A DNA stretch of 64,000 bases from Hsuehochloa calcarea (Eukaryota; Streptophyta; Magnoliopsida; Poales; Poaceae): positions 4,393,232 to 4,457,231 of the forward strand of contig CM070599.1 of assembly GCA_036346395.1 (NCBI GenBank). Reading direction: 5' to 3'. Every line of letters begins with the position of its first letter. The first letter of the stretch is position 1. A program made the position numbers and the translations under genes. Below, piece by piece: positions 43,862-55,252 of this stretch. Below the pieces are notes generated by a model. That model saw only the letters and a program-made list of their open reading frames with translations, had not been told where the DNA came from and searched no databases.

Positions 43862-45354
43862 CATGTAAAATTAAAGTAGTACATGAGCCGCAGGTGGGTG
43901 TGTAGACAGATAGATAGCGGATAGGCGATGCGTGGAGGAGAGAAAAGGCAACACAAAAAAAAGCTGCTTTTTTGGCGAATTTATTTGGTCTCTCACGCTT
44001 GGCATGGGCTAGCTACTGTTACTACAGCATACTGACAAAAGAAAAAGGCAGGTAGTAATTAGCATCACGTAGTGTGCAAGTACTAGCGATCAATCTGTGG
44101 TTCATCAATTCCACCGATCGATTGGTAGCTGGTTCTGCTGCTGTATTTTTTTCCTTTTCGATTTGGTGCAGTTTGGTACTCTTGAAATGACGAAACTGTG
44201 TATAGTCTGCATTGATCATCGCTCTGCTCGAGTCAAATGACAGGTGAACTGATAAAGGGGCAAGGAAAGGACCGGAAAAAGTGGTTTCTTCATGTGTGAT
44301 TCAATGCAAACCCCAAAATTGGCACCCCCAATCAAGTTTTAAAAACCGGTTTTGCATTTTTACCGGCGCCGGTAGGGCCGGTATTTTCCGATTTCCTGCC
44401 AAAATTTTCAAATCAAAATTTAAATTTTTCAAAGTTAAAACGGAAAATCTAAAAAATAGTGTTGTTTTGAGGGTTTGAACGCAATACATCCTTCTTCTAG
44501 GCTAAAAACCTTACCACCAGGCTGTATGCACACATATGCTTAGACATAGTTTCAAATTTCTTTCATATTGGGCATAATTCATCCAAAAATGATTTTTTTT
44601 TTTGCCGGTTTGGACTTCCACCGATGATGGCCGGTAAAACCGATAGGGCCGATTTTTAGCCGATTTATGAACCATGCCCCCAATCCCTTTAACTAGGGGT
44701 GGACATTCAGTGTTTTTGGTTCGGTTTATTCGTTAAAAAAATCAGCTTTCGAGAGTTAGCTATCGAATTAACCATTATAAAATATAAAAAAACCGAACCT
44801 AATTTACCGAATTAAATCGGTTCAGTTAATTCAGCTTTTCAGTGAACCGAACCACACATGGTGCAACACACTGAGAGCACGCACGCAAGGGAAGGGGAGG
44901 GGAAGGAGCACCGGCGCGGCAAAGCTCCTACGGGATACGATGGTGGAGGGAAGAAGCTCCTACTGACAAAACACGCCACACCGACTACCGAGCACTGACG
45001 AAACCCTAGCCGTCCATCAATTTCGTAATTTCAGATCTAAGCATCAAGGAAGAGAGCGGAGAGGATCGGATGGGGATATCACCGGCGATGAAGGAGAAGT
45101 GGCGGTAGCGTGACCGTTGTGTCACGACGGTGACACTGCACTAGACACTCTTACAACAAGAGTGACTTCTGCACTGAACCATAGCGTCATAACCAGAGGC
45201 GGAGGAGCTCACGGTGGTAGTTGGCGTCGTTGGAGGGACGGGGCGCTTCTATCGGTTTGGGGGAGGCAGCGAAGCTGATCTGGAGTAGTTGGGCACTGGC
45301 AGGCAGTATATATAAGGGGGCAACCAAATCTAGAGGGATATAAGGGGGCTAAGA
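43862..45354. other. Intergenic repeat-rich spacer
   Basis: No gene seen. 44310-44680 is a CCGGTTTT/ACCGGCGCCGGT-rich repeat of the type found elsewhere in the window. 44700-44860 is AT-rich with AACCGAA words. 44880-45330 is GC-richer and may be the inner part of the CACTA element to the right. Confidence 0.5.
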
Positions 45355-45705
45355 AATATCACAGACGGTTTTTAATACAAATTGTATGTGATGAGTTAAT
45401 TATCACAAATGGTTTGTATTAAACACCGTCTGTGAAGTATCACAGGAGGGGTTTTTTATATAAAAAAATCGTCTGTGATATTTAGTAATATCACAGACGA
45501 TTCTTGTTAATAACCGTCTGTGGTACTTCACAAACGGTTTTCAACATGAACCGTCTGCGTTATTACCTCTTTACATACGGTTTTTAGCGCAGCCAGTAAC
45601 ATAGACGATCGTTAAACCAAAACCATCTGTGAATGTATTTAATATTGACAGTTTTGGTCAACCGTCTGTGATGAGGCGTCCAATATTAGCCTTTTTGTAG
45701 TAGTG
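45355..45705. mobile_element. CACTA transposon end with CACAGACGG repeats
   Basis: At least eight direct and inverted copies of ATCACAGACGGTT / AACCGTCTGTGAT (some degenerate) are packed in 330 bp. They end in CCTTTTTGTAGTAGTG, the complement of the CACTA-type terminus CACTACTACAAAAAGG at 45705. Subterminal repeats next to such a terminus are the mark of CACTA (En/Spm) elements. The left end was not found. Confidence 0.65.
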
Positions 45706-47336
45706 CATACAAATGATTATTTCATACATAATTTGCATCCAATCAATAAGCCATATAGAATCTTATCACAAATCACAAACACATATAATCTAATTATCCA
45801 CATAAGATTCTTCAATTAGCTTATACATATGCGCACATATTTATTCACAAAAGAATATATCAACTCAAGAGGAGGTAGATGGCAAACTCACCACCACCAC
45901 CACTACCAAATCCTTTTTAATAATATTAAAGATTGACAAATGAAATTGGGGTCCCAGTTCAAATTCCCACAAAGAAGGAATTAGTTTGTCGTCCCAATTT
46001 TAGTGTTTGGATGACAGTAGAATCATGAACTAGAATTAGTATCCAAATAAACTCCGGTCGATGTTTGACTGCACACTTTGAGGAATCTTGAGCGAATACG
46101 GGGCTCAGCAAATTAAGATGAAGGAGGTGCTTGGGAAATGGCGACAGCGGACGAAGTGGAAGACCGGCAGGTCGCAGTGCACAGTGGACGTTGATCAGCA
46201 GTGGTGCTCTCAGTGTTCCCTCAGCCAAGGTGGTCCATCACACGCTGCTGTTTGACGACAGAAGCTAGGGCCGGCATGAGCGAAGGAGACAGTGGCTAGA
46301 TTTGAGCAGCGGTTGTGCAAGGGCGTCGAGGGGTTGCGGTGGCCGCCAACGAGGAAGAAGAAGTACGAAAAAGCTAGCTATGATGGTCAGCGACGATGAA
46401 AATCAGTTGAGGGGCTCAAGATGGCATCTTCTCTTCCCCAACACCGGCACGCACCTCTGTCAATCTCTACCAGTGACCAAAATTCAAAAACCGGTTACGT
46501 ACTGTTACCGGCTTTCTACCAGATAGTTTCAATTATCAAATTTAAACTCAAAATTCGAATTTAACCGATTACTGCCCGGTTTGATCAGATCGTAGTCGGT
46601 TACTGGGAATTACTACTAATCAATACAAGTTTTCATAACTCGTAACAGTGGATGGTGACACAGCTCAGCTTTTGTAAGCAGGATGGATGAAAGTTCCTCT
46701 TCTCCTAGCTTGTCCTCTTGTCCTTACCTGCCGATCTGCTATCCCTTCCCCACCCACTAGACGTAGGGATCTGACCAAATTCCCTCTTTCCTGTGCAATT
46801 CCGTCTCTCTACATCCTCTACATGCATTATAAGTTAAGGCTTTGTGTGGAACACGGGAACTTCACCCCCCAAAAAAAAGTTATTGGATTTTCACAGGAAA
46901 CCGCTCAATTCCCGTAGGAATCATGAAAAATCCCATGTTCGAAATGAGCCTAAAATTGAGAGTTTCACCCGTAAGTATGAGATGAAAGCAATGGTGAAAG
47001 TGCCACTGCCTGGTTGCACAGCTCAGTAGATTGGCCTATTGGTGCTAGCAAAAGCAAGTTTTCTAGGCATCAACTAGTTGTTGTCTTTTCTTCAGAAAAC
47101 CAGTCATATTTTGAACCAATCGATCAACTTGAGATGCACGAGAATCCTAGTACTAAACAGGGTTTCAAATTTTGACCCGAAATTTCAAAATTTCGTATAT
47201 TTTGCTGGAGCTCGAATTTCTACCCTTTCAGTCAAAAAATTTCGATTGCACATGAATTCAGGCCAAATTCAAACATAAATCGAAATTTGGTCAAAATCCG
47301 TCAATTTTTTTAATGAAATATATCTATCTATCTATA
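45706..47336. other. Intergenic spacer with repeat fragments
   Basis: No gene supported. 46480-46610 is another ACCGGTTAC/CCGG-rich fragment. 46830-46960 is MITE-like (AACACGGGAACTTC ... GTTCGAAATGAGCCTAA). 47150-47330 is rich in TCAAATTT/AAATTTCG words. Confidence 0.4.
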
Positions 47337-47925
47337 TCTATACTAATTGGAGGCTCTCCTATAAGCCCCCATATTAATGTTAGGATGTAAAAAGGTAAAA
47401 TTTTTCATATTAATTAGAGAAAAATAAAAAAAAAACGCTAAAAATTCTCACATTAATCAGAGAAAAAAAGGAAAATCCTGACTATCCAATTTATAAAAAG
47501 GTATAAATTCCCACATTAATCGGAGAAAAAGAAGAAAAAAAGTCTAAAAATTCCCACATTAATCAGAGAAAAAGGAAAAATCCTAACCATCCAATTTGAA
47601 CGCTTATAGCTTCACCAAATAATCGTGTAGGATGCAGATACTTACTAAATAATGACATATTTCTACATGAGATCTTAAGGTTAGCGTTATAATATGGACT
47701 CACCAAAAAGCGAAGGCAAAAAAAAGTATATATTTGTCACCTAATATAAAAACAAGATTTTAAATTGTATAAATTTTAAAAAAATTATAGAATTTTGAGA
47801 GATAATTTAAAACTAAAAATATATGTCAAATTTATATTAGTTAGGAGCTAAAAATTACAAAAATTCTTAACCATTAAAATAATATTTAAAAAAAATATCA
47901 TATCGATGTACGGGTTGATGACTAG
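47337..47925 (+). mobile_element. Helitron-like non-autonomous element
   Basis: Starts TCTATACTAATTGG after an A and ends GGGTTGATGACTAG before a T, fitting the 5'-TC...CTAG-3' ends and A/T insertion site of plant Helitrons. 589 bp, AT-rich, with four repeats around TTCCCACATTAAT...GGAGAAAAA. No coding capacity. It ends five bases before the first surviving HD-Zip IV exon. Confidence 0.55.
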
Positions 47926-48403
47926 TGCAGATGAATGCAGAGCGGAGGGTGACGTCGCCGCGTGTGCCGGTTCGCATTTCAAAGTTCCTGAGGCACAGCA
48001 AGCTGCTGGAGGCGAACCAGTGGGCTGTGGTGGACGTGTCTGCTGATGGTATCCCTGGACAGGATGGCGGCAGCACGGCGGACTGCATCCTGCAGAACGG
48101 CGGCGTGCCGGCCGGGTACACGGCCGGCAGGCTGCTGCCGAATGGGTGCCTTATTGAAGACATGAACAATGGATACTGCAAGGTATTATCTATCGCCATA
48201 CGTGCTATACTGCTATATATGATAATGTGTGATACTGCTATCAGATGTTAATGCCTTTTGCGTCTTGTATATTCCAGGTCACATGGGTTGTGAACTCCGA
48301 GTTCGACGAGACGACGGTGCCGCTGCTGTACCGTCCACTTCTCCGCTCCGGCCAGGCTCTCGGCGCGCGGCACTGGCTCGCGCCGCTCCAGAGGTGCTGC
48401 GAA

Positions 48404-48704
48404 TGTTGAAAATTAATTTAGACTTGTTAAGTATAGAGTGTTAGGATCTATATTTAGTTTTGGTTTCCTAATGTGAGTCCAAGTAGGTTTCCTACTAAGA
48501 AACGAATTAGATCAAAGAATCCAATTATTTAGCCTATATAAAGACATCTATGATCTTGTAACTTGAACAACAAGAGCAATAGAGCAAGAGAAAATCAGAA
48601 AAGTTGCTGTTGTTCCGGCGGCACAAAAATTTTGTTGTGTTCTTGTGTTCGCGTTCGAGCGTTCCATTGCGTTCGCATGTGTTCGTCTTCGGTTTGGGCC
48701 AACA
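48404..48704 (+). repeat. 5' LTR of gag-only element 1
   Basis: 301 bp, TGTTGAAAATTAATTTAGAC...GGGCCAACA, with a TATA-like CCTATATAAAG near 48533. Confidence 0.92.
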
Positions 48705-48846
48705 ATTGGTATCAAAGCAAGGTGCGAGGAGACGAGGTGCGAGGAGTAGCTGTGCGGCGCAGACGGGCAACGCGTGGCTCGGTCGGGCGACGACGGTTCT
48801 CGGCGGTTGCGGCACTACCCCTCGGGCGAACGAGGTGTGGCGCGTC

Positions 48847-49713
48847 ATGTCGCAGCAGATGCCGTCCACGCAGAAGTTCGTGGACAGTGATGACACCTCG
48901 GACACGGCGGCATCCAAGGCACCGGCGAAGGTGAGTTCGGTAACCTTCCAATACACAATGCTCACTGAGACCAACTATGGCTCTTGGGCGGTGAAGATGA
49001 AGGTGTTCATACGCGCACAAGGGGTGTGAGCAGCGGTGGAAGGCAAAGAGCTGGTCGATGAGCGCAAGGACCAGATGGCTCTCGCCGCCATATTCCAAGC
49101 CGTGCCCGAGGCCATGATGATGGTCTTGGCCGAATATGAGACGGCCAAGGAGGCTTGGGACACTCTGAAGGAGATGCACGTCGGCGCTGACCGCGTGAAG
49201 GAGGCACGAGCGCAGACTCTCATGAGTGAGTTCGACGTAATGAAGATGAAGGAGACTGAGTCCATCAATGACTTTTCCATGAAGCTGACCACCATCGTCA
49301 ATGAGATTCGTGTCCTTGGAGACAAGATGGAGGAGCGCACCGTCGTGAAGAAGTTTCTTCGTGCTATGCCCGAAAAATTCTTACCGATCGTCTCCACCAT
49401 TGATCAATTTGCTAATATGAAGACGATGACGATTGTGGAGGTGGTTGGGCGGCTGAAGGCATACGAGGAATGCACAAAGGGACGGCGGCACGACGAGGAA
49501 GGTGAGCATCTACTACTCACTCGTGACGAGTGGGAATCCAGGTCCAATAAAAAGGGCGCCAACAAGAATCGCAAGTTCGACAAGACGAAGATTCGTTGCT
49601 ACAACTGTCAGGACTACGAGCACTTCGCTTCTGAATGTCGTAATCCCAGAAAGGAGAAAGTGGAGGCGCGTTTAATTGTGGCCGATGCTGAATACGAGCC
49701 GGCGTTACTCTGA
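48847..49713 (+). pseudogene. Copia-type gag with one in-frame stop
   Basis: 288-codon gag frame from ATG 48847 to TGA 49711. The UBN2-type gag core begins FQYTMLTETNYGSWAVKMKVF and continues ETAKEAWDTLKEMHVG, VVKKFLRAMPEKFLPIVSTI. The CCHC knuckle is CYNCQDYEHFASEC (about 49598-49639). A single TGA at 49027-49029 follows RAQGV, where the related element 2 has GVWDAVE, so Trp TGG to stop TGA is likely. Everything else is open. Protease, integrase and RT are absent. Confidence 0.88.
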
Positions 49714-49724
49714 TGCTAAGTTGA

Positions 49725-49862
49725 GTCCGGAACGTTGAGGATGTGTGTTCGCCGTCCTGGGTCGAGTCTGTTGAGTTGAGTATGGGATGTTGAGGAGGTG
49801 TGTTCGCCGTCCTGAGTTGTGTCTGGGATGTTGAGGATGTGTGTTCGCCATCCTGTGCCGAG
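49725..49862 (+). repeat. Minisatellite in gag-only element 1
   Basis: Three units of about 45-55 bp carry the core GTTGAGGA(T/G)GTGTGTTCGCC(G/A)TCCTG, placed between the gag stop and the purine tract. Confidence 0.75.
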
Positions 49863-49937
49863 TATCAGTTGGACAAGTCGTAGTTGAGACCGACTGCCGC
49901 AACAAGTTAGAGTCGGCAAGTCTAGATTAGGGAGGGT

Positions 49938-50238
49938 TGTTGGAAATTAATCTAGACTTGCTAAGTATAGGGTGTTAGGATTCATATTTAGTTTTGGTTT
50001 CATAATGTGAGTCCAAGTAGATTTTCTACTAAGAAACGAATTGGATCAAAGAATCCAATTGCTTAGCCTATATAAAGACATCTATGGTCTTGTAACTTGA
50101 ATAACAAGAGTAATAAAGCAAGAGAAAATCAGAAAAGCTGTTGTTGTTCCGGCGGTACATAAATTTTGTTGTGTTCTTGTGTTCGCGTTCGAGCGTTCTA
50201 TTACGTTCGCATGTGTTCGTCTCCGGTTTAGGCCAACC
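49938..50238 (+). repeat. 3' LTR of gag-only element 1
   Basis: 301 bp, about a dozen differences from the 5' LTR, followed by GCGAA. Confidence 0.92.
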
Positions 50239-51345
50239 GCGAATACCTCACCATCCTGCGCTCTGGCCCCGTTCCCAGCCTCACCAGCACATGTGAGTCA
50301 CTGGCGACACAAGAGAAGTAGAACAACGGCATACATATGCATCCAAACTGTTAGGTAACTACGGGTTTTTGAAATGTGCCGACAGCTATATCACCAGAGG
50401 GGAGAAAGAGCATCCTGGAATTGGCGCGGCGAATGATGGCCACCTTCTGCGCGGCCATGGGTGGGCCGGTGGCCCAGAGCTCGAGCAACGTCGGGGAGTG
50501 GCACGGTAGCTCTGGCGTGGGCGCGGAAACGTTTGATGTGGCCGTGCGTGTGGTGACCTTGCACAGTGGTGGCAGTGCTCCTGGGGAGCAGCCTGGCCTG
50601 GTGCTGAGCGCCACTACGACGGTGTGGCTCCCCGGCACACCGGCACAGCGCGTGTTCGACTACCTGTGTGATGGGGAGCGCCGCGGCGTGGGACACCCTC
50701 GTCAATGGCGAGGGCGTGGAGGAGGGATATGTCACCACAGGCCAGCTCCATGCTAACGCCGTCTCTGTCCTGCGCCCCAATGTGAGTTTGCCTGCAAGTT
50801 TCTCCACATTTTTATCGCTCATGCCATATACAACAATTCACTAATACAGTAGTATATATCTTTCTGCGAATATTTAACGGTTGTCAATTTTTGTTCCAAT
50901 TTGAATAATCCTTAAGACTCATCTGCCCTTCTTACATTCTGCTGACGGAACCAACATCCGAAAGCTAATCCTGCAAGAGGCATGCACTGACGCATCATGC
51001 TCACTGGTGGTGTATGCTCCGGTTGACGAGCAATCCATGCGGGCCGTGGTGAACGGACGCGGCCACAGCACCATCTCCCTCCTGCCCTCCGGCTTCGCGA
51101 TCCTCCCTGACGGCCATAGCAAGCCGCGGGTGCCTCCAGTTGCTGCACAGGGCTCCCCCAGCGCTCCCATAAGCCATAACAGCAGCAACGGATCACTCGT
51201 CACCGCCATGTACCAGAAACTGCCGAGTGGCCCACCATCCGAGGACCTCGCCGCGGAGTCTACTGACAATATCGGGAAGCTGCTCCTCTGTGCCATCGAG
51301 AAGATGAAGGCCGCCGTCAAGGCCGACATCGTCATCACTGCCTAA

Positions 51346-53051
51346 TGCGCCTTCTAGCAGTTCAGATTTGTGAAGAGAATAAAACTGTGGACTTGGTTAA
51401 GAGTGTCTTACATAGAAATGGAATGCATGGGGTGGTCTCCTGCAAAGGTATCGAGTCATGATTCGTTTGAACATTGACTTGGTTCCTAATATTAAACCAC
51501 CCCATGACTAAATTATGAATGGAATCTTTTTCCGTTGACGTGTGCTCCCTTTTTTTCAGAATAAATTATGAATATTTTATTTTCCGTTGCACAAAATTTG
51601 GAGATGGAGAGGAGAGAGAGATGCCAATTGAATTGAATCTCCGATGCCATGGATTTGTGTCTGCTTCATTTGTTTGAATAATGTTGGACTGAGTTCTGAT
51701 AAACATTTGGTGTGATGATCAGGTGACAGTGCTTGTTCAGTCAAATTTGAATGCAATTTCGGCCATTTGTCCGAATTGAAATTCGAAATTACCAAAATTT
51801 CAAAATTTTGCTCTCCCCCGAAATTTTTCCTCAAACGAAATTTGAAACCTGGCCTGGTACTAAATGACTAAACCCCCCTCACTACCCTCCTCTCAATCTA
51901 TGAGCGATAGCACCACCATTGCTGACGATGACGCCGATGTCGATCGCCACCTCCTCTTCCCCGTGCCCTACCGCCTCCTGCTACCCTCCTGTGCTGCTTC
52001 TGCCCCATTTGTCACCACTGATCACTTGTTGTTGGTAACAGAGAAAACTATATTATTTTGGAAATTTCATCGGACCCCACTGATAGAAGTATAGAACTGG
52101 TAACCGTCGGTTCCGAATATTTCGGCAAAATTTCGGACATAATTTTTGAATTGGAATTTGAATATTTCAGATGTAAAGACAAAAATTAACTAAATTTTGA
52201 ATTGAAATATGATTTTGGATGAAAATTAGATAATCCGATTTTTTTTACCTAGTATGAAATTTTATCAGACTACATCGATAACCCGCCGGTTACAAGCGAA
52301 ATTTCACCTATAGAGTTTTTCATGGTTGGTAAGCACTATTGTCTTAGAATATGTCACTTTGTCATGTCGATCGCCACCCACCAGATCAGCCCCAACAGCA
52401 AAACCTGTGGTTGGGCGCCTCGGTGAATCCTAACCAGAGCACGAATCTTGAGGTGTAATCTAGGGAGTCAAAAGTTGATTGAATCCCTAGGAACATATAG
52501 AGGTTGAACGGTCCAGTCATGAGAGGAACTATATGGATGTGAAATGAATTACATGGTGCAAATTGATCTCCATTTTGGCGCTAATTAACATGCAGACTAC
52601 TCCTGCCTGCTTTGAGCTATATATGTTACCATGACAGCTGGGGCCGGGCCACGCCAAACATGATCCATATAGTTCATCAACCTTTTGTTTAACTTGATCA
52701 TATCACATGTATGTAAACACAAGTGCATGCCTCGCTAGCTTGAATATGGCTATATTGCACTGTGATAAATTTAGGATCAAGTGAGATCAACATATATATG
52801 TTACCAACACATTAATCAGAATAAAAAGCTAATTCATGCAGGCACTGCATATTTTTACAGTAACAAATTAACTATGGCTTGTAGTAACAAATTAAGATAG
52901 ACGTATGCGTGATATACAAGCTAGAGATTAAACCACATGCATGCTGATTGCTGCATGCATGAAATCGAATGGGCCGGAGCTGAGGCACTCTACCTACAGA
53001 TCGAAGGCAAATTGGACAGCACAATGTACCAGGTCTGCCTGTCACACCATC
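51346..53051. other. Spacer between HD-Zip IV and zinc-finger pseudogenes
   Basis: No gene supported. 51721-51860 and 52100-52330 are repeats with AAATTTCG/TTTGAAAC and CCGGTTAC words. 52560-52940 is ordinary AT-rich sequence and may hold 3' flanking sequence of the zinc-finger gene. Confidence 0.45.
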
Positions 53052-53215
53052 TCATGATCTCTCCATCGTCGATGGCGCCGCCGGCGCCGGCGTCGCTGCA
53101 ACTGGGACGGGCGCGTGGCCGGCGGCGAAGAGCGCGACGTGGCCCATGAGCTTGTCCTTGCGGGAGAAGAACGTGCCGCAGGAGCACCGCCACCGGAGCT
53201 CGCCGCAGTGCTTCT

Positions 53216-53617
53216 TGTTAGAAATTTGACATCAGACTGCACACTCTGATTATCTTCAGCTCTCTCTGTTCACACACTCAGGAACTCACGATCTCTGGAC
53301 GGATGTGAATAATGAACTGAAGAAAAGACAACAACGGGTAGAAGACAGTGACGAGAAAAAATGAATGGTGCAGAGCGCACTGCCTCAATCAAACTGAGGC
53401 CCTCTATTTATACTCTTATTAGCTGACTAGTAAACATTCGTTACATGCATGAATTAGTCAGGAAAATCAAACCTAGATCCAAGTAAACCAGACATGCAGA
53501 TCTCAACTGCAATTTACTCTGACCGAGTGCGACCTCGCAGCCCAACGGCAACTTGTTTCAGACTTTTTCTCCGTGCGGCGTCTAGTCATCCAGCAAAAGT
53601 ATTGATTATTTCCAACA
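53216..53617 (-). repeat. 3' LTR of gag-only element 2
   Basis: 402 bp, TGTTAGAAATTTGACATC...TATTTCCAACA on the plus strand. Confidence 0.93.
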
Positions 53618-54003
53618 ATCTCCCCCCTAATCTAGACTTTGCTATGCCAAAACTTTCACTCCTACTCATGACTGATGACCCGGCCATCCTGACTACTCGC
53701 CATCGGTAATTATTTTCTGCACCTGTTATCTAGGATCAATCCGCAGGTTCAAGTGGCTCCCCGCTACTTCGGACTCTCCGGTTCTCCTGCACCTAGAATA
53801 ACTTCGTGCGATACTACTTGGTACAATCTCAGGCACACCACCTGTTGCACCATACACACATGCAAATAAAAAACTAAGTCTAGACTCAATTAATTGCTAA
53901 CATGCTAACATTCCTTCTACTCTAGACTCAACTAAAATAAAGCTGGTTCATCTTCCTGTGCACACATGAGGTTCGCCTGATCCTCATGGTTACGCTTCGG
54001 CTT

Positions 54004-54819
54004 GCGGCACTCGGATCATGAAGTGCCGTAGACGCCGCAGCTTGAAGCACCTTATGTTACTCTTGTCGCGCTCGGTTTGGAACGCGACCCTCGCCTCCCT
54101 GGCGACTACCCCACCACCGCGCCTCCCTCTCACTAGGGGCGACATCGTCGTGGGTAACGAAGACTCCCGCCTCCGTCTTTCCCCGCCTTGCTTGCCATTC
54201 AGCATAAGTGAGCAACAAGCGTCCTTGCTCATTCTCACCTTGCATGTGGTGCAGGTGCAACTTCTCTTCATGAGTTTTGAGCCGCCCGATCGCCTCCTCG
54301 AAAGACATTATCTCAATGTCCCCGAACTGCTCAATTGTAGAGACAATTGGCAAGAACTTCTCCGGCATCGACCGAAGGAACTTCTTGACGATGTAATTCT
54401 CCTCCATCGTCTCACCGAGGCCTCGAACCTTGCTAGTTATTGAGGAAATCTTCATAGCGAACTCGTCGACAGAGTCCGTCTCCTTCATGCGGAGTAGATC
54501 AAACTCCGACTTGAGCGTCTGCACCTTCGCGTTCCTCACCCGGACAGCTCCCAGGTACATGGTCTTGAGCGTATTCCACGCATCTTTCGCCGTCGCTTCG
54601 GCGATGACAAGCAACACGCCCTCGGGTATCCCTTGGTAGATGGTGCGCCGCCATCTTGTCCTTCTTGGTCTCCACGGCCATGCCGGCCGCGGTCTCGACG
54701 GCATCCCAGACACCTTGAGCCTGCATGAAGACCTTCATTTTGATACACCAAGATGCGTAGTTGTCCCTAGTCAGCATCGGATACTGAAGTGACACCGGAC
54801 CCAGCTTGTTTGCCGCCAT
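54004..54819 (-). pseudogene. Gag of element 2, frameshifted
   Basis: Starts MAANKLGPVSLQYPML at 54819 and runs through NYASWCIKMKVFMQAQGVWDAVE. A frameshift near 54645-54655 moves it to the frame IYQGIPEGVLLVIAEATAKD, then VKKFLRSMPEKFLPIVSTI. The CCHC knuckle near 54030 is degenerate (IRCFKLRRLRHFMI), with the second Cys lost. Clearly related to the gag at 48847-49713. No pol. Confidence 0.87.
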
Positions 54820-54838
54820 GATCTCCAGAACGAATCAA

Positions 54839-54850
54839 GCTCTGATACCA
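54839..54850 (-). promoter_or_regulatory. Primer binding site of element 2
   Basis: GCTCTGATACCA, complement of TGGTATCAGAGC, two bases from the 5' LTR. Confidence 0.88.
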
Positions 54851-54852
54851 AA

Positions 54853-55252
54853 TGTTAGAAATTTGACATCGACTGCACACTCTGATTATCTTCAGCTCTC
54901 TCTGTTCACACACTCAGGAACTCACGATCTCTGGACGGATGTGAATAATGAACTGAAGAAAAGACAACAACGGGTAGAAGACAGTGACGAGAAAAAATGA
55001 ATGGTGCAGAGCGCACTGCCTCAATCAAACTGAGGCCCTCTATTTATACTCTTATTAGCTGACTAGTAAACATTCGTTACATGCATGAATTAGTCAGGAA
55101 AATCAAACCTAGATCCAAGTAAACCAGACATGCAGATCTCAACTGCAATTTACTCTGACCGAGTGCAGCACTGCAGCCAACGGCAACTTGTTTCAGACTT
55201 TTTCTCCGTGCGGCGTCTAGTCATCCAGCAAAAGTATTGATTATTTCCAACA
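54853..55252 (-). repeat. 5' LTR of gag-only element 2
   Basis: 400 bp, nearly identical to 53216-53617. TATA-like TATAAATAGAGG lies on the minus strand near 55048-55037. Confidence 0.93.

Larger units (their letters stand above)
48404..50238 (+). mobile_element. Gag-only LTR retrotransposon (TR-GAG type) in the HD-Zip IV exon
   Basis: 1,835 bp with 301-bp LTRs at 48404-48704 and 49938-50238 and target duplication GCGAA at 48399-48403 and 50239-50243. The primer site variant TGGTATCAAAGC is at 48707-48718. The purine tract TTAGGGAGGG is before the right LTR. It carries only gag, so it must use enzymes of other elements. The right LTR ends CCAACC instead of CCAACA. Confidence 0.93.
47931..51345 (+). 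pseudogene. HD-Zip IV (START-domain) transcription factor, 5'-truncated pseudogene
   Basis: Remaining exons are 47931..48182, 48278..48403 joined to 50244..50292 across a gag-only LTR element, 50386..50781 and 50917..51345. They encode the second half of the START domain (QWAVVDVSADGIPG, DMNNGYCK, VTWVVNSEFDETTVPLLYRP, GQALGARHWLAPLQ) and the HD-SAD region to the C-terminus (FAILPDG near 51100). Homeodomain and leucine zipper exons are missing; repeats and a Helitron-like element lie where they should be. A one-base frameshift near 50685-50692 breaks the exon: VFDYLCDGERRG is followed by WDTLVNGEGVEEGYV in the next frame. The family controls epidermal development. This copy cannot make an intact protein. 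Confidence 0.88.
53216..55252 (-). mobile_element. Gag-only LTR retrotransposon 2 in the zinc-finger gene
   Basis: 2,037 bp with LTRs 53216-53617 (402 bp) and 54853-55252 (400 bp). Target duplication CTTCT is at 53211-53215 and 55253-55257. The primer site complement GCTCTGATACCA is at 54839-54850 and the purine tract (AGGGGGGAGAT on the minus strand) at 53618-53628. It carries only gag. The LTRs differ by a few bases, so insertion is fairly recent. Same orientation as the host gene. Confidence 0.94.

Noticed and set aside
45355..45680. CRISPR-like array of repeated words
   Set aside because: The repeats are inverted as well as direct, unevenly spaced and next to a CACTA terminus in a plant genome.
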